Of a DNA stretch of 64,000 nucleotides, positions 55,211-63,462 are shown piece by piece; the stretch's first letter is position 1, and each line of letters begins with the position of its first letter. The translations under genes were made by a program, and so were the position numbers. A model generated the notes under the pieces. It made no database searches. It saw only the letters and a program-made list of their open reading frames with translations, and was not told the DNA's origin. This stretch comes from an uncultured Pelagibacteraceae bacterium (GTDB lineage: Bacteria; Pseudomonadota; Alphaproteobacteria; Pelagibacterales; Pelagibacteraceae): the NCBI GenBank assembly GCA_902574695.1, contig CACGON010000001.1, positions 1 through 64,000 on the forward strand. The letters run 5' to 3'.

Positions 55211-55987
55211 CTATTTAAAACTTAAAACATCTCTCATTGAATAAAGACCTGGTTTTTTATTTATAAGCCATTTTGCAGCTGTTAAGGCTCCCTCTGAATA
55301 TAAAGCTCTGTCAAATGCTTCATGATTTAGAGTAATAATCTCTTTCCCACTTGAAAACTTCACTTCATGTTCTCCTACAACTTCACCTTTTCTAAGTGAA
55401 TTAAAATTTATTTTTTTTGAATAAGGAAATGATTTTTTATTAAAATATTTCTTTCCCATAAGCTTATATAAATCTTTACCCTTTCCATCCGCGATCCCTT
55501 TGCCAAGCATTAAAGCAGTGCCAGATGGATGATCTTTCTTATGTTTATGATGTATTTCAAAAACTTTACTTAGAAAGTTATTGCTAAGTGATTTTGAGGC
55601 TATTTCTGTTAAATACATCAAAAGATTTATACCTAAACTCATATTACCAGCTTTTAAAATTGGAATTTTTTTTGAGTATTTTTTAATTAATTCTTCTTCT
55701 TTTTTACTAAATCCAGTAGTTCCTATAACTACTCTTTTCTTTAGCTTTTGAGCTATTTTAAGAACTTCAAACGTGCATTTAGGAACAGTAAAATCAATTA
55801 TTAAACTTACTTTTTTAAAAGAATCTAAATTGTTCAAACCAGGTTTAATTCCTGAGATTTTTTTTTTAATTAATTGGTTTTCTGTAAGAGTAACAAGATT
55901 AAAGTTTTTGTCAGATTTAGAAGATTTAATGAGCTGTTGACCCATTCTGCCTAAACAACCAGTTATAGCTAAATTAATTTTTTTCAT
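55211..55987 (-). CDS. dapB: 4-hydroxy-tetrahydrodipicolinate reductase
   Basis: DapB makes tetrahydrodipicolinate on the way to lysine and diaminopimelate. The 258-residue form starting MKKINLAITGCLGRMGQQL has the NAD(P)H loop GCLGRMGQ, FTVPKCTFEV, GTTGFSKKEEE, the catalytic HHKHKKDHPSGTALMLG and EVVGEHEVKF. I chose the ATG at 55987, whose A is the last base of the upstream small gene's stop (TAATG), over a start 51 bases earlier. Confidence 0.97.
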   Translation of the reverse strand: MKKINLAITGCLGRMGQQLIKSSKSDKNFNLVTLTENQLIKKKISGIKPGLNNLDSFKKVSLIIDFTVPKCTFEVLKIAQKLKKRVVIGTTGFSKKEEELIKKYSKKIPILKAGNMSLGINLLMYLTEIASKSLSNNFLSKVFEIHHKHKKDHPSGTALMLGKGIADGKGKDLYKLMGKKYFNKKSFPYSKKINFNSLRKGEVVGEHEVKFSSGKEIITLNHEAFDRALYSEGALTAAKWLINKKPGLYSMRDVLSFK

Positions 55988-56154
55988 TAGAAGATCAAAT
56001 AAGTAAGTACCATAACTAACAAAACAATAATACCCCAAATACCCAGGTTTTTAAAAAACAACTTCTTTTTTGAATTAGAACTTATGAAACCTGGTAGAAC
56101 TAGAAATAAAACTGCAATTAAAGCTATGGCTGGAACTATTTCCTCTAACCTCAT
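55987..56154 (-). CDS. Small two-helix membrane protein
   Basis: A 55-codon reading frame between dnaJ and dapB encodes a protein with two hydrophobic helices (about 5-22 and 36-54, the second ending LVMVLTYLIF) and a basic loop SNSKKKLFFKN. It opens MRLEEIVPAIALIAV. It starts four bases after the dnaJ stop and shares the A of its TAATG with dapB, which is the arrangement of a real, coupled gene. I do not recognise a family. It fills what would otherwise be an unexplained gap. Confidence 0.75.
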   Translation of the reverse strand: MRLEEIVPAIALIAVLFLVLPGFISSNSKKKLFFKNLGIWGIIVLLVMVLTYLIF

Positions 56155-56157
56155 AAT

Positions 56158-57282
56158 TTAATTTTTCCAAAAACTTTTAGCTTTTTGAAAGAATTTTTTA
56201 ATGCTAGGATTTGATTTTTCGTTTTCAATTTCTCTAAATTTTTCAAGTAATTCTTTTTGTTCTTTATTTAATGATATTGGTACCTCAGTATTAACTTGGA
56301 TGTAAAGATCCCCATTACCACTACCTCTCATGTAAGGCATACCTTTACCTTTTAATCTAAACTGTTTTCCACTTTGAGTACCAGCAGGTATTTTTATTTT
56401 TGCCTTACCACCATCTATTGTTGGTATTTCTATTGAAGTGCCTAGTGCTGCGTCAGCAATAGATATTGGGCATTCAAAAAATAAATTTTCATCAGATCTT
56501 TTAAATAAATCATGTGAATAAACATTTATAAAAAGATATAAATCTCCACTACCTGCACCTTTTGATCCAGCTTCACCTTTGCCAGAGAGTCTAATTCTTG
56601 TTCCATCATCAACTCCTTTTGGAATTGTCACTGATAATCTTTTGGATGCTTGTTTTTTCCCTTGTCCACTACAATCCGAACATGGATTTGTAATTTGTTC
56701 ACCTGAACCTGAACATTGAGGGCATGTTTGTTGAACAGTAAAAAAACCCTGGCTTGATCTCACTTGACCATGACCTCCACACATTGAGCATGAACTTGCG
56801 CTTGTTCCAGGTTTAGATCCTGAACCTTTACAAGTATTGCATTTTTCTGATGTTGAAAATTTTATATCCTGTTTTTTACCAGCATAAGCCTCTTCTAAAG
56901 TGATGGATAAATCATATCTTAGATCTGAGCCTCTATTATTTGACCTTCTAGATCTTCTACCGCCACCAAAGCCTTCTCCAAAAAAGTCTTCAAATATATC
57001 TGAAAAACTACTAGAGAAATCAAAATTTCCAAATCCGCCTCTACCTCCTCCACCATTTTCAAACGCCGCATGCCCAAAATTATCATAATTTTGTTTCCTC
57101 TCAGCATTTGATAAAACATGGTAGGCTTCTGAAGCCTCTTTAAATTTTTCCTCAGAAGCTTTATCACCTTTATTTTTGTCAGGATGGAATTTTACTGCAA
57201 GTTTTCTATAAGCTGATTTAATTTGATCTGGTGAAGCGCTTTTTTCGATTCCTAAGACTTCGTAGTAATCTCTTTTTGCCAT
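56158..57282 (-). CDS. dnaJ: Chaperone DnaJ
   Basis: DnaJ delivers substrates to DnaK and stimulates its ATPase. The 374-residue type A protein has a J domain with HPD in AVKFHPDKNKGD, a Gly/Phe-rich stretch (about 72-115), four zinc-finger repeats CNTCKGSG, CSMCGGHG, CPQCSGSG and CSDCSGQG, and C-terminal substrate-binding domains. It follows dnaK after 30 bases. Confidence 0.98.
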   Translation of the reverse strand: MAKRDYYEVLGIEKSASPDQIKSAYRKLAVKFHPDKNKGDKASEEKFKEASEAYHVLSNAERKQNYDNFGHAAFENGGGGRGGFGNFDFSSSFSDIFEDFFGEGFGGGRRSRRSNNRGSDLRYDLSITLEEAYAGKKQDIKFSTSEKCNTCKGSGSKPGTSASSCSMCGGHGQVRSSQGFFTVQQTCPQCSGSGEQITNPCSDCSGQGKKQASKRLSVTIPKGVDDGTRIRLSGKGEAGSKGAGSGDLYLFINVYSHDLFKRSDENLFFECPISIADAALGTSIEIPTIDGGKAKIKIPAGTQSGKQFRLKGKGMPYMRGSGNGDLYIQVNTEVPISLNKEQKELLEKFREIENEKSNPSIKKFFQKAKSFWKN

Positions 57283-57312
57283 AATTAATTATAGACAAAT
57301 AGTTGTAATAAC

Positions 57313-59238
57313 TTACGCGCTTTTTTCTTTATTTTCGTCTTTTACTTCTTCAAAGTCTGCATCAACAACGTTATCGTCTTTTTTTCCTTCTTGTTTATTA
57401 TCTTTTGGTGCATCTCCAGGTTTAGCACTTTGTTGAGATTTATAAATTGCCTCACCTAATTTCATTGAAGATTGAACTAATTCTTGTGTTTTCTTTTTAA
57501 TGTCTTCAACATCTGTTCCTTTTAATGCATTTCTTAAATTAGAAGCAGCAGTCTCAATAGCTTTTTTGTCAGCCTCTGAAACTTTTGCCCCATGTTCTTT
57601 TAAATTTTTCTCTGTAGAGTGGATCAAAGTATCTGCTTGGTTTCTTGCGTCTACAGCTTCCCTCTTTTTTTTGTCGGTTTCTTTATTTGCTTCTGCTTCT
57701 TTGACCATTTTATCGATCTCTTCATCACTTAAACCACCAGATGCTTGTATTTGGATTTTTTGTTCTTTTCCTGTGCCTTTATCTTTAGCTGAAACATTCA
57801 CAATTCCATTAGCGTCAATATCAAAAGTTACTTCAATTTGAGGTACACCTCTAGGTGCTGGTGCTATACCAACTAACTCAAAGTTACCTAAAATTTTATT
57901 ATCTGCAGCCATTTCTCTTTCACCTTGCAATACTCTGATAGATACCGCTGGTTGGTTATCTTCAGCAGTAGAGAATACTTGGCTTTTCTTCGTTGGAATA
58001 GTTGTGTTCTTATCAATCAGCTTAGTAGATACACCACCTAATGTTTCAATACCTAGTGATAATGGAGTAACATCTAATAAAAGTACGTCCTTTACATCGC
58101 CTTGAAGAACTCCGGCTTGAATTGCTGCACCCATAGCCACTACTTCATCAGGATTAACTGATTTATTTGGTTCTTTACCAAAAAAATTTTTTACCTCTTC
58201 AACAACTTTTGGCATTCTTGTCATTCCGCCAACTAATACAACCTCGTCAATTTCTCCTGCTGATAATCCAGCATCTTTTAGAGCTGTCTTGCACGGAGGA
58301 ATAGTTCTTGTAATTAGTTCTTCAACTAAAGCCTCAAGTTTTGCTCTAGTCATTTTCAAATTTATATGTTTTGGACCAGTTTTGTCAGCAGTGACAAATG
58401 GTAAGTTAATCTCAGTTTGTGTTGCAGATGATAATTCTATTTTTGCCTTTTCAGCTGCTTCTTTTAATCTCTGAAGAGCAAGTTTATCTGATTTTAGATC
58501 TATACCATTTTCTTTTTTAAATTCGTTTAATAAGTAATCTACAATAGTGTTGTCAAAGTCTTCACCACCTAAAAAAGTATCCCCGTTTGTAGATTTTACT
58601 TCAAAAACTCCATCACCTAATTCTAGAATAGATACATCAAAAGTTCCACCACCTAAGTCATAGACTGCAATTTTTTTATTTTGTTTTTTTTTATCTAAAC
58701 CATATGCAAGTGAAGCAGCCGTAGGTTCATTTATGATTCTTAAAACTTCTAAACCAGCAATTTTTCCAGCATCTTTCGTTGCTTGTCTTTGTGCATCATT
58801 AAAGTAAGCGGGTACTGTGATAACAGCTTTAGACACCTCCTGCCCTAAGTATTTTTCCGCGGTCTCTTTCATTTTCTGTAATACAAAAGCAGAAATTTGA
58901 GAAGGTGAGTATTTTTTACCTTTTGATTCTATCCATGCATCGCCTTTGTCGGAATTGATAATTTTAAATGGTGCTGTTTCTAAATCTTTTTTTACACTTG
59001 GATCATTAAAGTTTCTTCCAATCAATCTTTTAACTGCAAAAATTGTATTTTCAGGGTTTGTAACAGCCTGTCTTTTGGCTGGTTGCCCAATTAGTTTCTC
59101 ATCAGTATCTGTAAAGGCAACTACAGAGGGAGTAGTTCTAGCACCTTCTGCATTTTCTAAAACTTTAGCTTGCGTACCGTCCATTATTGCTACGCAAGAG
59201 TTTGTTGTTCCTAAATCTATTCCAATTACTTTACTCAT
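57313..59238 (-). CDS. dnaK: Chaperone DnaK (Hsp70)
   Basis: This 641-residue Hsp70 has the ATPase domain ([42 protein letters not shown]), the linker [15 protein letters not shown] and the substrate-binding and lid domains, ending with an acidic [19 protein letters not shown] tail typical of bacterial DnaK. A sigma-32-type promoter ends 22 bases before the start. Confidence 0.99.
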   Translation of the reverse strand: MSKVIGIDLGTTNSCVAIMDGTQAKVLENAEGARTTPSVVAFTDTDEKLIGQPAKRQAVTNPENTIFAVKRLIGRNFNDPSVKKDLETAPFKIINSDKGDAWIESKGKKYSPSQISAFVLQKMKETAEKYLGQEVSKAVITVPAYFNDAQRQATKDAGKIAGLEVLRIINEPTAASLAYGLDKKKQNKKIAVYDLGGGTFDVSILELGDGVFEVKSTNGDTFLGGEDFDNTIVDYLLNEFKKENGIDLKSDKLALQRLKEAAEKAKIELSSATQTEINLPFVTADKTGPKHINLKMTRAKLEALVEELITRTIPPCKTALKDAGLSAGEIDEVVLVGGMTRMPKVVEEVKNFFGKEPNKSVNPDEVVAMGAAIQAGVLQGDVKDVLLLDVTPLSLGIETLGGVSTKLIDKNTTIPTKKSQVFSTAEDNQPAVSIRVLQGEREMAADNKILGNFELVGIAPAPRGVPQIEVTFDIDANGIVNVSAKDKGTGKEQKIQIQASGGLSDEEIDKMVKEAEANKETDKKKREAVDARNQADTLIHSTEKNLKEHGAKVSEADKKAIETAASNLRNALKGTDVEDIKKKTQELVQSSMKLGEAIYKSQQSAKPGDAPKDNKQEGKKDDNVVDADFEEVKDENKEKSA

Positions 59239-59259
59239 AAGTTTTTTCTAGTTAAGTTC

Positions 59260-59287
59260 ATATAGGAGTTATTTTTAAATCTACAAG
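59260..59287 (-). promoter_or_regulatory. Sigma-32-type promoter of dnaK
   Basis: On the minus strand CTTG (59287-59284), a 17-base spacer and CCTATAT (59266-59260) match the alphaproteobacterial heat-shock consensus CTTG-N17/18-CYTATNT exactly. Transcription should start about 10-15 bases before the dnaK ATG at 59238. Confidence 0.8.
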
Positions 59288-59298
59288 CTATGAAGTTC

Positions 59299-59922
59299 TT
59301 ATTTTTTTTCATTATTTTCCTTTTTTTCATCACTTTTTATTGAATTATCAGGGGTTTTTTGTGCCTTTTTAGATACACAAACCAAGGCTGGTCTTAAAAG
59401 CCTATCTTTCATCATGAAACCTTTTTGAATTTCTTGCACGATTGTACCCGCTTCTTTTTGATTGTCCTCAACCTCCATCATAGCTTGATGACAATTCGGA
59501 TTTAATTTTTCATTGATGGATTTAATCGGTTCAATATTATTTTTTTTAAGTATAGAAAGCATATCTTTACAAATAATATCTAAGTGTTCATTAATTTTTG
59601 TTAAAGCCTCAGTATTTTTGAGTTTATCGTCGTTTTGTAAAGATGTTTTTGACCTTTCTAAATTATCAATTAGATTTAGAGACTCCTTTGCAAATGAGAA
59701 TCCACCATATTCAAAAGCATCATCTCTTTCTTTCTCATACCTTCTTCTTTGGTTTTCCATTTCTGCATAAGTTCTTTTGATCTTCTCTTCTAATTCGACT
59801 ATTTTTTCTTCTTGGGATAATTCTTTTTTAGGATCTTCTTGCTCTTCTTTGACTGACTCTGATTTTTCCACATTGTCATTTAATTCATCATTAGGTTCTT
59901 TTTTAATTTTTTCTTTTTCCAT
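59299..59922 (-). CDS. grpE: Nucleotide-exchange factor GrpE
   Basis: GrpE releases ADP from DnaK. The 207-residue protein has an acidic low-complexity N-terminus (about 1-45), a long coiled coil (about 40-85) with YAEMENQRRRYEKERDDAFEYG, and the family C-terminal beta domain with NCHQAMMEVEDNQKEAGTIVQEIQKGFMMKDRLLRPALVCV. It is first in the grpE-dnaK-dnaJ order on the minus strand, with its own upstream promoter, and diverges from rdgB across 36 bases. Confidence 0.97.
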   Translation of the reverse strand: MEKEKIKKEPNDELNDNVEKSESVKEEQEDPKKELSQEEKIVELEEKIKRTYAEMENQRRRYEKERDDAFEYGGFSFAKESLNLIDNLERSKTSLQNDDKLKNTEALTKINEHLDIICKDMLSILKKNNIEPIKSINEKLNPNCHQAMMEVEDNQKEAGTIVQEIQKGFMMKDRLLRPALVCVSKKAQKTPDNSIKSDEKKENNEKK

Positions 59923-59930
59923 AATATTCT

Positions 59931-59958
59931 ATATGGTAAGAAAAAGTTAAATTTCTAG
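59931..59958 (-). promoter_or_regulatory. Sigma-32-type promoter of grpE
   Basis: On the minus strand CTAGAA (one mismatch to CTTGAA), a 14-base spacer and TACCATAT fit the heat-shock pattern. The downstream end is nine bases before the grpE ATG, so the message would be nearly leaderless. The -35 abuts the rdgB start codon. Confidence 0.6.
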
Positions 59959-60561
59959 ATGAAAAATAAAAAAATATTAGAATTACTAATTGGATCAAAT
60001 AATACTGGAAAAGTTAGAGAAATTAGGGATTTATTACCACAAAATATTAAAATTTATACAACAAATGATTTTAAACTGTCTAGCCCAAAGGAGACAGGCA
60101 AGACTTTCTCTCAAAATTCATTAATTAAAGCTAGATACTTTTCAAAAAAAACTGGAAAAATTTGCATTGCGGACGACTCTGGTCTTGAAATCGATATCTT
60201 AAAAAAACAGCCTGGAATTTTCTCTGCTAGATGGGGTGGAAAGAAAAATAATTTTAATGTAGCGATTAAAAAGGTATATAAAAAATTAAACTATGCTGAT
60301 CCTAATTGGAAAAATAAAAAAATTAAAGCAAGATTTATATGTTCAATTACAATTTATGGTCCTAGTTTTAAAACAAAACAGTCAATAGGAAAAGTTGAGG
60401 GCAAGATCTCAAATTTTAAAAAAGGTAAGAACGGGTTCGGATATGATCCAATATTTATACCTGATGGAAAGAAAATTACATTTGGTGAAATGAGACCTAA
60501 AATTAAATATAAAATTGATCACAGATCAAAGGCTTTTAAAAAGATTAAAAAATTTTTTTAA
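59959..60561 (+). CDS. rdgB: XTP/dITP pyrophosphatase (RdgB/HAM1)
   Basis: This enzyme clears deaminated purine nucleotides (ITP, XTP). The 200-residue protein shows the N-terminal LIGSNNTGKVREIRDLL, IADDSGLEIDIL, PGIFSARW and the C-terminal GFGYDPIFIPDGKKITFGEM and HRSKAFKKI. It lies divergent from grpE and overlaps the LppC-like gene by 17 bases tail-to-tail. Confidence 0.97.
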   Translation: MKNKKILELLIGSNNTGKVREIRDLLPQNIKIYTTNDFKLSSPKETGKTFSQNSLIKARYFSKKTGKICIADDSGLEIDILKKQPGIFSARWGGKKNNFNVAIKKVYKKLNYADPNWKNKKIKARFICSITIYGPSFKTKQSIGKVEGKISNFKKGKNGFGYDPIFIPDGKKITFGEMRPKIKYKIDHRSKAFKKIKKFF

Positions 60562-61696
60562 ACTTTCCATCTTCTACACGATAAAATGTAAGAATATGAT
60601 TAATCTTTTTATTGTTTATTTCAAAAACTCCTGAAACACCCTTAAATTTATTATCTTTTACAAACAACTTGTTATCAACCTCAAAATCGTTTTTCAATAA
60701 TAAATAGTAAATTAAACCAATCAAATCATACCCTAGAATTCCAATCTGACTTGGATGCTTATTATAAATTTTTTTATAATCATCTCTAAAATTATAAAAA
60801 TTTTCTCTGTTAATTGACGGAAATGCTATTGGTTGTGAAGCTTTTTCTTTAAACAAAGTCTCATCAAACCATTGATTTAAAGATATAAAAGCAATTTTTT
60901 TTGGAGATACATCAGTATAAAGAAGTGAAGTGGTTACACTTTTGAGGCTCTCATTAAAATCAGCAATTATTATTGAATCATAACCAATTCTACCAAGAGT
61001 ATCTTTTTTATTTAGTATTTCGAGCTTTCTTTCTTTATTGTTTTCATCAGAGTTTTCAACTCTTTTTATTTCATCCTCAAGGTTCCTTTTTCTAATTTTA
61101 TATCTTGTAACTTTCTCAATTTGTTTTGTAAGCTTTGTAGGCTCTGCGTCATAATAAAATATTTTTTTGGTTTTTATTTTAGATCTGATAATTGCTTCCT
61201 CTACTTCCTCTTTAAAACTTTTTTTAGGTATTAGAACTAATGTTCCATCTAAATCGTTCATTTCAAGATATTTTTTTATTGCATCAAATTGGGATTTTGC
61301 ATTAATGCCTGTGCTTATCACGTTGTTTGGATTGCCTATAATTTTATTTGTAAATGATAGAAATACTGCATCTTGAAATTTGTTTAATTCTTTTAGATTT
61401 TCATTAAATACTGGCCCAATAAAAATTCTTACGCCAATAGAGTAAAGTTCTTTGACTGAACCCAATGTAGTTTTTGAGTTTGATTTAGTGTCTCTAGGAA
61501 AAATTGTTAATTTACTGTCATCTATTTTATTCACTCCAATTCTTATTGACTGAATTATTGATTTTCCTATATGAGAATGTTCGCCAGTTAAAGGGACTAA
61601 TACCCCAATTTTGATAGTATTCTCTGAGTAAGATAAATTTATACTGAAAAAATATATTAAGATTATCTTAAATATGTATTTATATAATTCTTTCAT
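60545..61696 (-). CDS. LppC/LpoA-like periplasmic binding-fold protein
   Basis: This 383-residue protein has a signal peptide (MKELYKYIFKIILIYFFSINLSYSE) followed by KIGVLVPLTGEHSHIGKSIIQSIRIGV and later SILGYDLIGLIYYLL-like segments of the penicillin-binding protein activator/LppC family. In E. coli LpoA activates PBP1A; many alphaproteobacterial relatives lack a lipobox, as here. I took the ATG at 61696 because it starts the signal peptide; frame-extended starts upstream add 69 untypical residues. It diverges from rsmI, a known neighbour of this family. Confidence 0.88.
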   Translation of the reverse strand: MKELYKYIFKIILIYFFSINLSYSENTIKIGVLVPLTGEHSHIGKSIIQSIRIGVNKIDDSKLTIFPRDTKSNSKTTLGSVKELYSIGVRIFIGPVFNENLKELNKFQDAVFLSFTNKIIGNPNNVISTGINAKSQFDAIKKYLEMNDLDGTLVLIPKKSFKEEVEEAIIRSKIKTKKIFYYDAEPTKLTKQIEKVTRYKIRKRNLEDEIKRVENSDENNKERKLEILNKKDTLGRIGYDSIIIADFNESLKSVTTSLLYTDVSPKKIAFISLNQWFDETLFKEKASQPIAFPSINRENFYNFRDDYKKIYNKHPSQIGILGYDLIGLIYYLLLKNDFEVDNKLFVKDNKFKGVSGVFEINNKKINHILTFYRVEDGKFKKIF

Positions 61697-61724
61697 TTTA
61701 TTTACTTTATTATAATTATAATAA

Positions 61725-62585
61725 ATGATGATTTCATTCACTGATTTTAACAAAAATAAGTTAGAAATTGGTTTATATGTTGTTTCTACGCCTATTGGCA
61801 ATCTTTCAGATATCTCATTTAGAGCAATAGACGTTTTAAATAGGTCAGACTTTATTATTTGTGAAGACACAAGAGTGTCTAAAAAATTACTAGAAAAATA
61901 CAAAATTAAAAATAAACTTATATCAAATCATAAGTTTAATGAGAAAAAAAACCTCAGAAAATTTCTTGATTTACTTAAATCAGATAAAATTATCTCATTA
62001 ATATCTGATGCAGGAACACCATGCGTTTCTGACCCCGGTTCTATTTTAGTGAATGAGGCAATTAAAGAAAATATAAAAATTTTTAGCGTACCAGGACCAA
62101 GTTCAGCTACAGCTGCTTTTTCAGTAAGTGGTTTCACTGGTAAATATTTTTTTTATGGTTTTTTTCCAGAGAAGAAAAGTGAATTAGAGAATGATTTTAA
62201 GAAGTTAATCAACTTGAATAGTTCAATCATTTTTTTCATATCTGCAAAAAAGTTTGATAAAAAAAAATCTGAAATTAGAAAATACTTCTCCAATAGAAAG
62301 TTGGTTATTTGTAAGGAAATAACAAAACTATATGAGGAATATATTCGATTCGATGTGAATGATATAGATAATATAAATATAAATCTTAAGGGTGAAATTA
62401 CATTAGTTTTTTCTCCATTAGCATCAGATAACGAGAACTTTTTGAATGAGGATGATAAAAAAAAAATTAAAAAATTAATAAAAAAATCGAGTATAAAAGA
62501 TATTATTAAAATAATTAGTAAAAAAAAAAAGATTTCAAAAAAAGAGATCTATAATTTTTGCTTAGATATAAAAAATGAAATTTAA
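61725..62585 (+). CDS. rsmI: 16S rRNA (cytidine-1402-2'-O)-methyltransferase RsmI
   Basis: RsmI methylates C1402 of 16S rRNA. The 286-residue protein shows LYVVSTPIGNLSDISFRAI, ICEDTRVSKKLL, ISDAGTPCVSDPG, VPGPSSATAAFSVSGF and FFISAKKF, all characteristic. The C-terminal 60 residues are lysine/isoleucine-rich. It overlaps the downstream BON lipoprotein gene by 11 bases and pairs divergently with the LppC-like gene. Confidence 0.97.
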   Translation: MMISFTDFNKNKLEIGLYVVSTPIGNLSDISFRAIDVLNRSDFIICEDTRVSKKLLEKYKIKNKLISNHKFNEKKNLRKFLDLLKSDKIISLISDAGTPCVSDPGSILVNEAIKENIKIFSVPGPSSATAAFSVSGFTGKYFFYGFFPEKKSELENDFKKLINLNSSIIFFISAKKFDKKKSEIRKYFSNRKLVICKEITKLYEEYIRFDVNDIDNININLKGEITLVFSPLASDNENFLNEDDKKKIKKLIKKSSIKDIIKIISKKKKISKKEIYNFCLDIKNEI

Positions 62586-63168
62586 AATTATTTTTGGAAT
62601 ATTATTTTTATTCTGTTTGACAAATTGCGTAGGCACTTCTTCGCAAGGAATATTTGGGACAGGAGTAAGTGTTGCTTTAGATCCTAGGTCAATAGGTACT
62701 CAAATAGATGATAACATAATGCAAAAAAGTCTTTCCTCAAGGTTGATTATTAAAGATAAGAAATACGTTTTGTCAATAAATACAAAAGTTTTAGATGGCA
62801 GAATATTTATAACGGGAAAAGTTGATGATCCAGAGGAAAAGCTCCAAATTACAAAAATGGCATGGGAAACCAAAGGTGTAAGATCTGTCAAAAATAATAT
62901 TATAATCAAAGAGGAATTTGATTTTAAACAATCTGCCAAAGATCTTTTAATTACAAGCCAATTAAGAACTGCCATGATTGTTAATAAGAAAATAAAATCT
63001 ACCAACTATAATATTGATACATATAAAAAGAAAATTTATATTTATGGTATTGCACAAGATCAGGATGAAATGAAAGAGGTAATAGAGGAAGCAAAATCAA
63101 TTCTTGATGTAGAGAAAGTCATTGCAAGTATCTTACTTGTTGATGATCTACGTATACAAAAAAATTAA
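62575..63168 (+). CDS. BON-domain lipoprotein
   Basis: This 197-residue protein begins with a lipoprotein signal (ILFLFCLTNCVG, lipidated Cys18) and has two BON domains (about 45-110 and 120-190). A repeated pattern of VLDGRIFITGKVDDPEEKLQI and KKIYIYGIAQDQDEMKEVI is visible. It is the YraP/DolP type, an outer-membrane lipoprotein that binds phospholipid and supports envelope integrity. The gene follows rsmI, as yraP does with rsmI neighbours in other bacteria. Confidence 0.92.
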   Translation: MKFKIIFGILFLFCLTNCVGTSSQGIFGTGVSVALDPRSIGTQIDDNIMQKSLSSRLIIKDKKYVLSINTKVLDGRIFITGKVDDPEEKLQITKMAWETKGVRSVKNNIIIKEEFDFKQSAKDLLITSQLRTAMIVNKKIKSTNYNIDTYKKKIYIYGIAQDQDEMKEVIEEAKSILDVEKVIASILLVDDLRIQKN

Positions 63169-63458
63169 TTTAAAATTATAAATAAAACCTTACTTATAAA
63201 AGACATAAAAATGATAAAACTTAAAAAGAATATCCAATACATCACTGTTACAGCTCTGTTCCTTTTTCTTCTTAACAGTACAAAACTTTTATCATCTAAA
63301 TCTGATATATCTCTTTTTCCTTTGACTGGATAATCGTAACTCCATCTCCAAATAGTATCACCTAATCTTTCATCTAAATTATTAAAATATCTTATCCATG
63401 CTGTTGCCCAAAGAAATGAAAAATATAAAATTATTAAGAGCAGTAACTCCGTTAGCAT
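63165..63458 (-). CDS. Small membrane protein, unknown function
   Basis: This 97-residue protein has an N-terminal hydrophobic helix (about 3-22) and a C-terminal one (about 70-94), separated by a charged, tryptophan-containing loop with RLGDTIWRWSYDYPVKGKRD. I do not recognise a family. It shares a TTAA stop with the BON gene and lies just downstream of the malic enzyme gene on the same strand. Confidence 0.75.
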   Translation of the reverse strand: MLTELLLLIILYFSFLWATAWIRYFNNLDERLGDTIWRWSYDYPVKGKRDISDLDDKSFVLLRRKRNRAVTVMYWIFFLSFIIFMSFISKVLFIILN

Positions 63459-63462
63459 TTTG

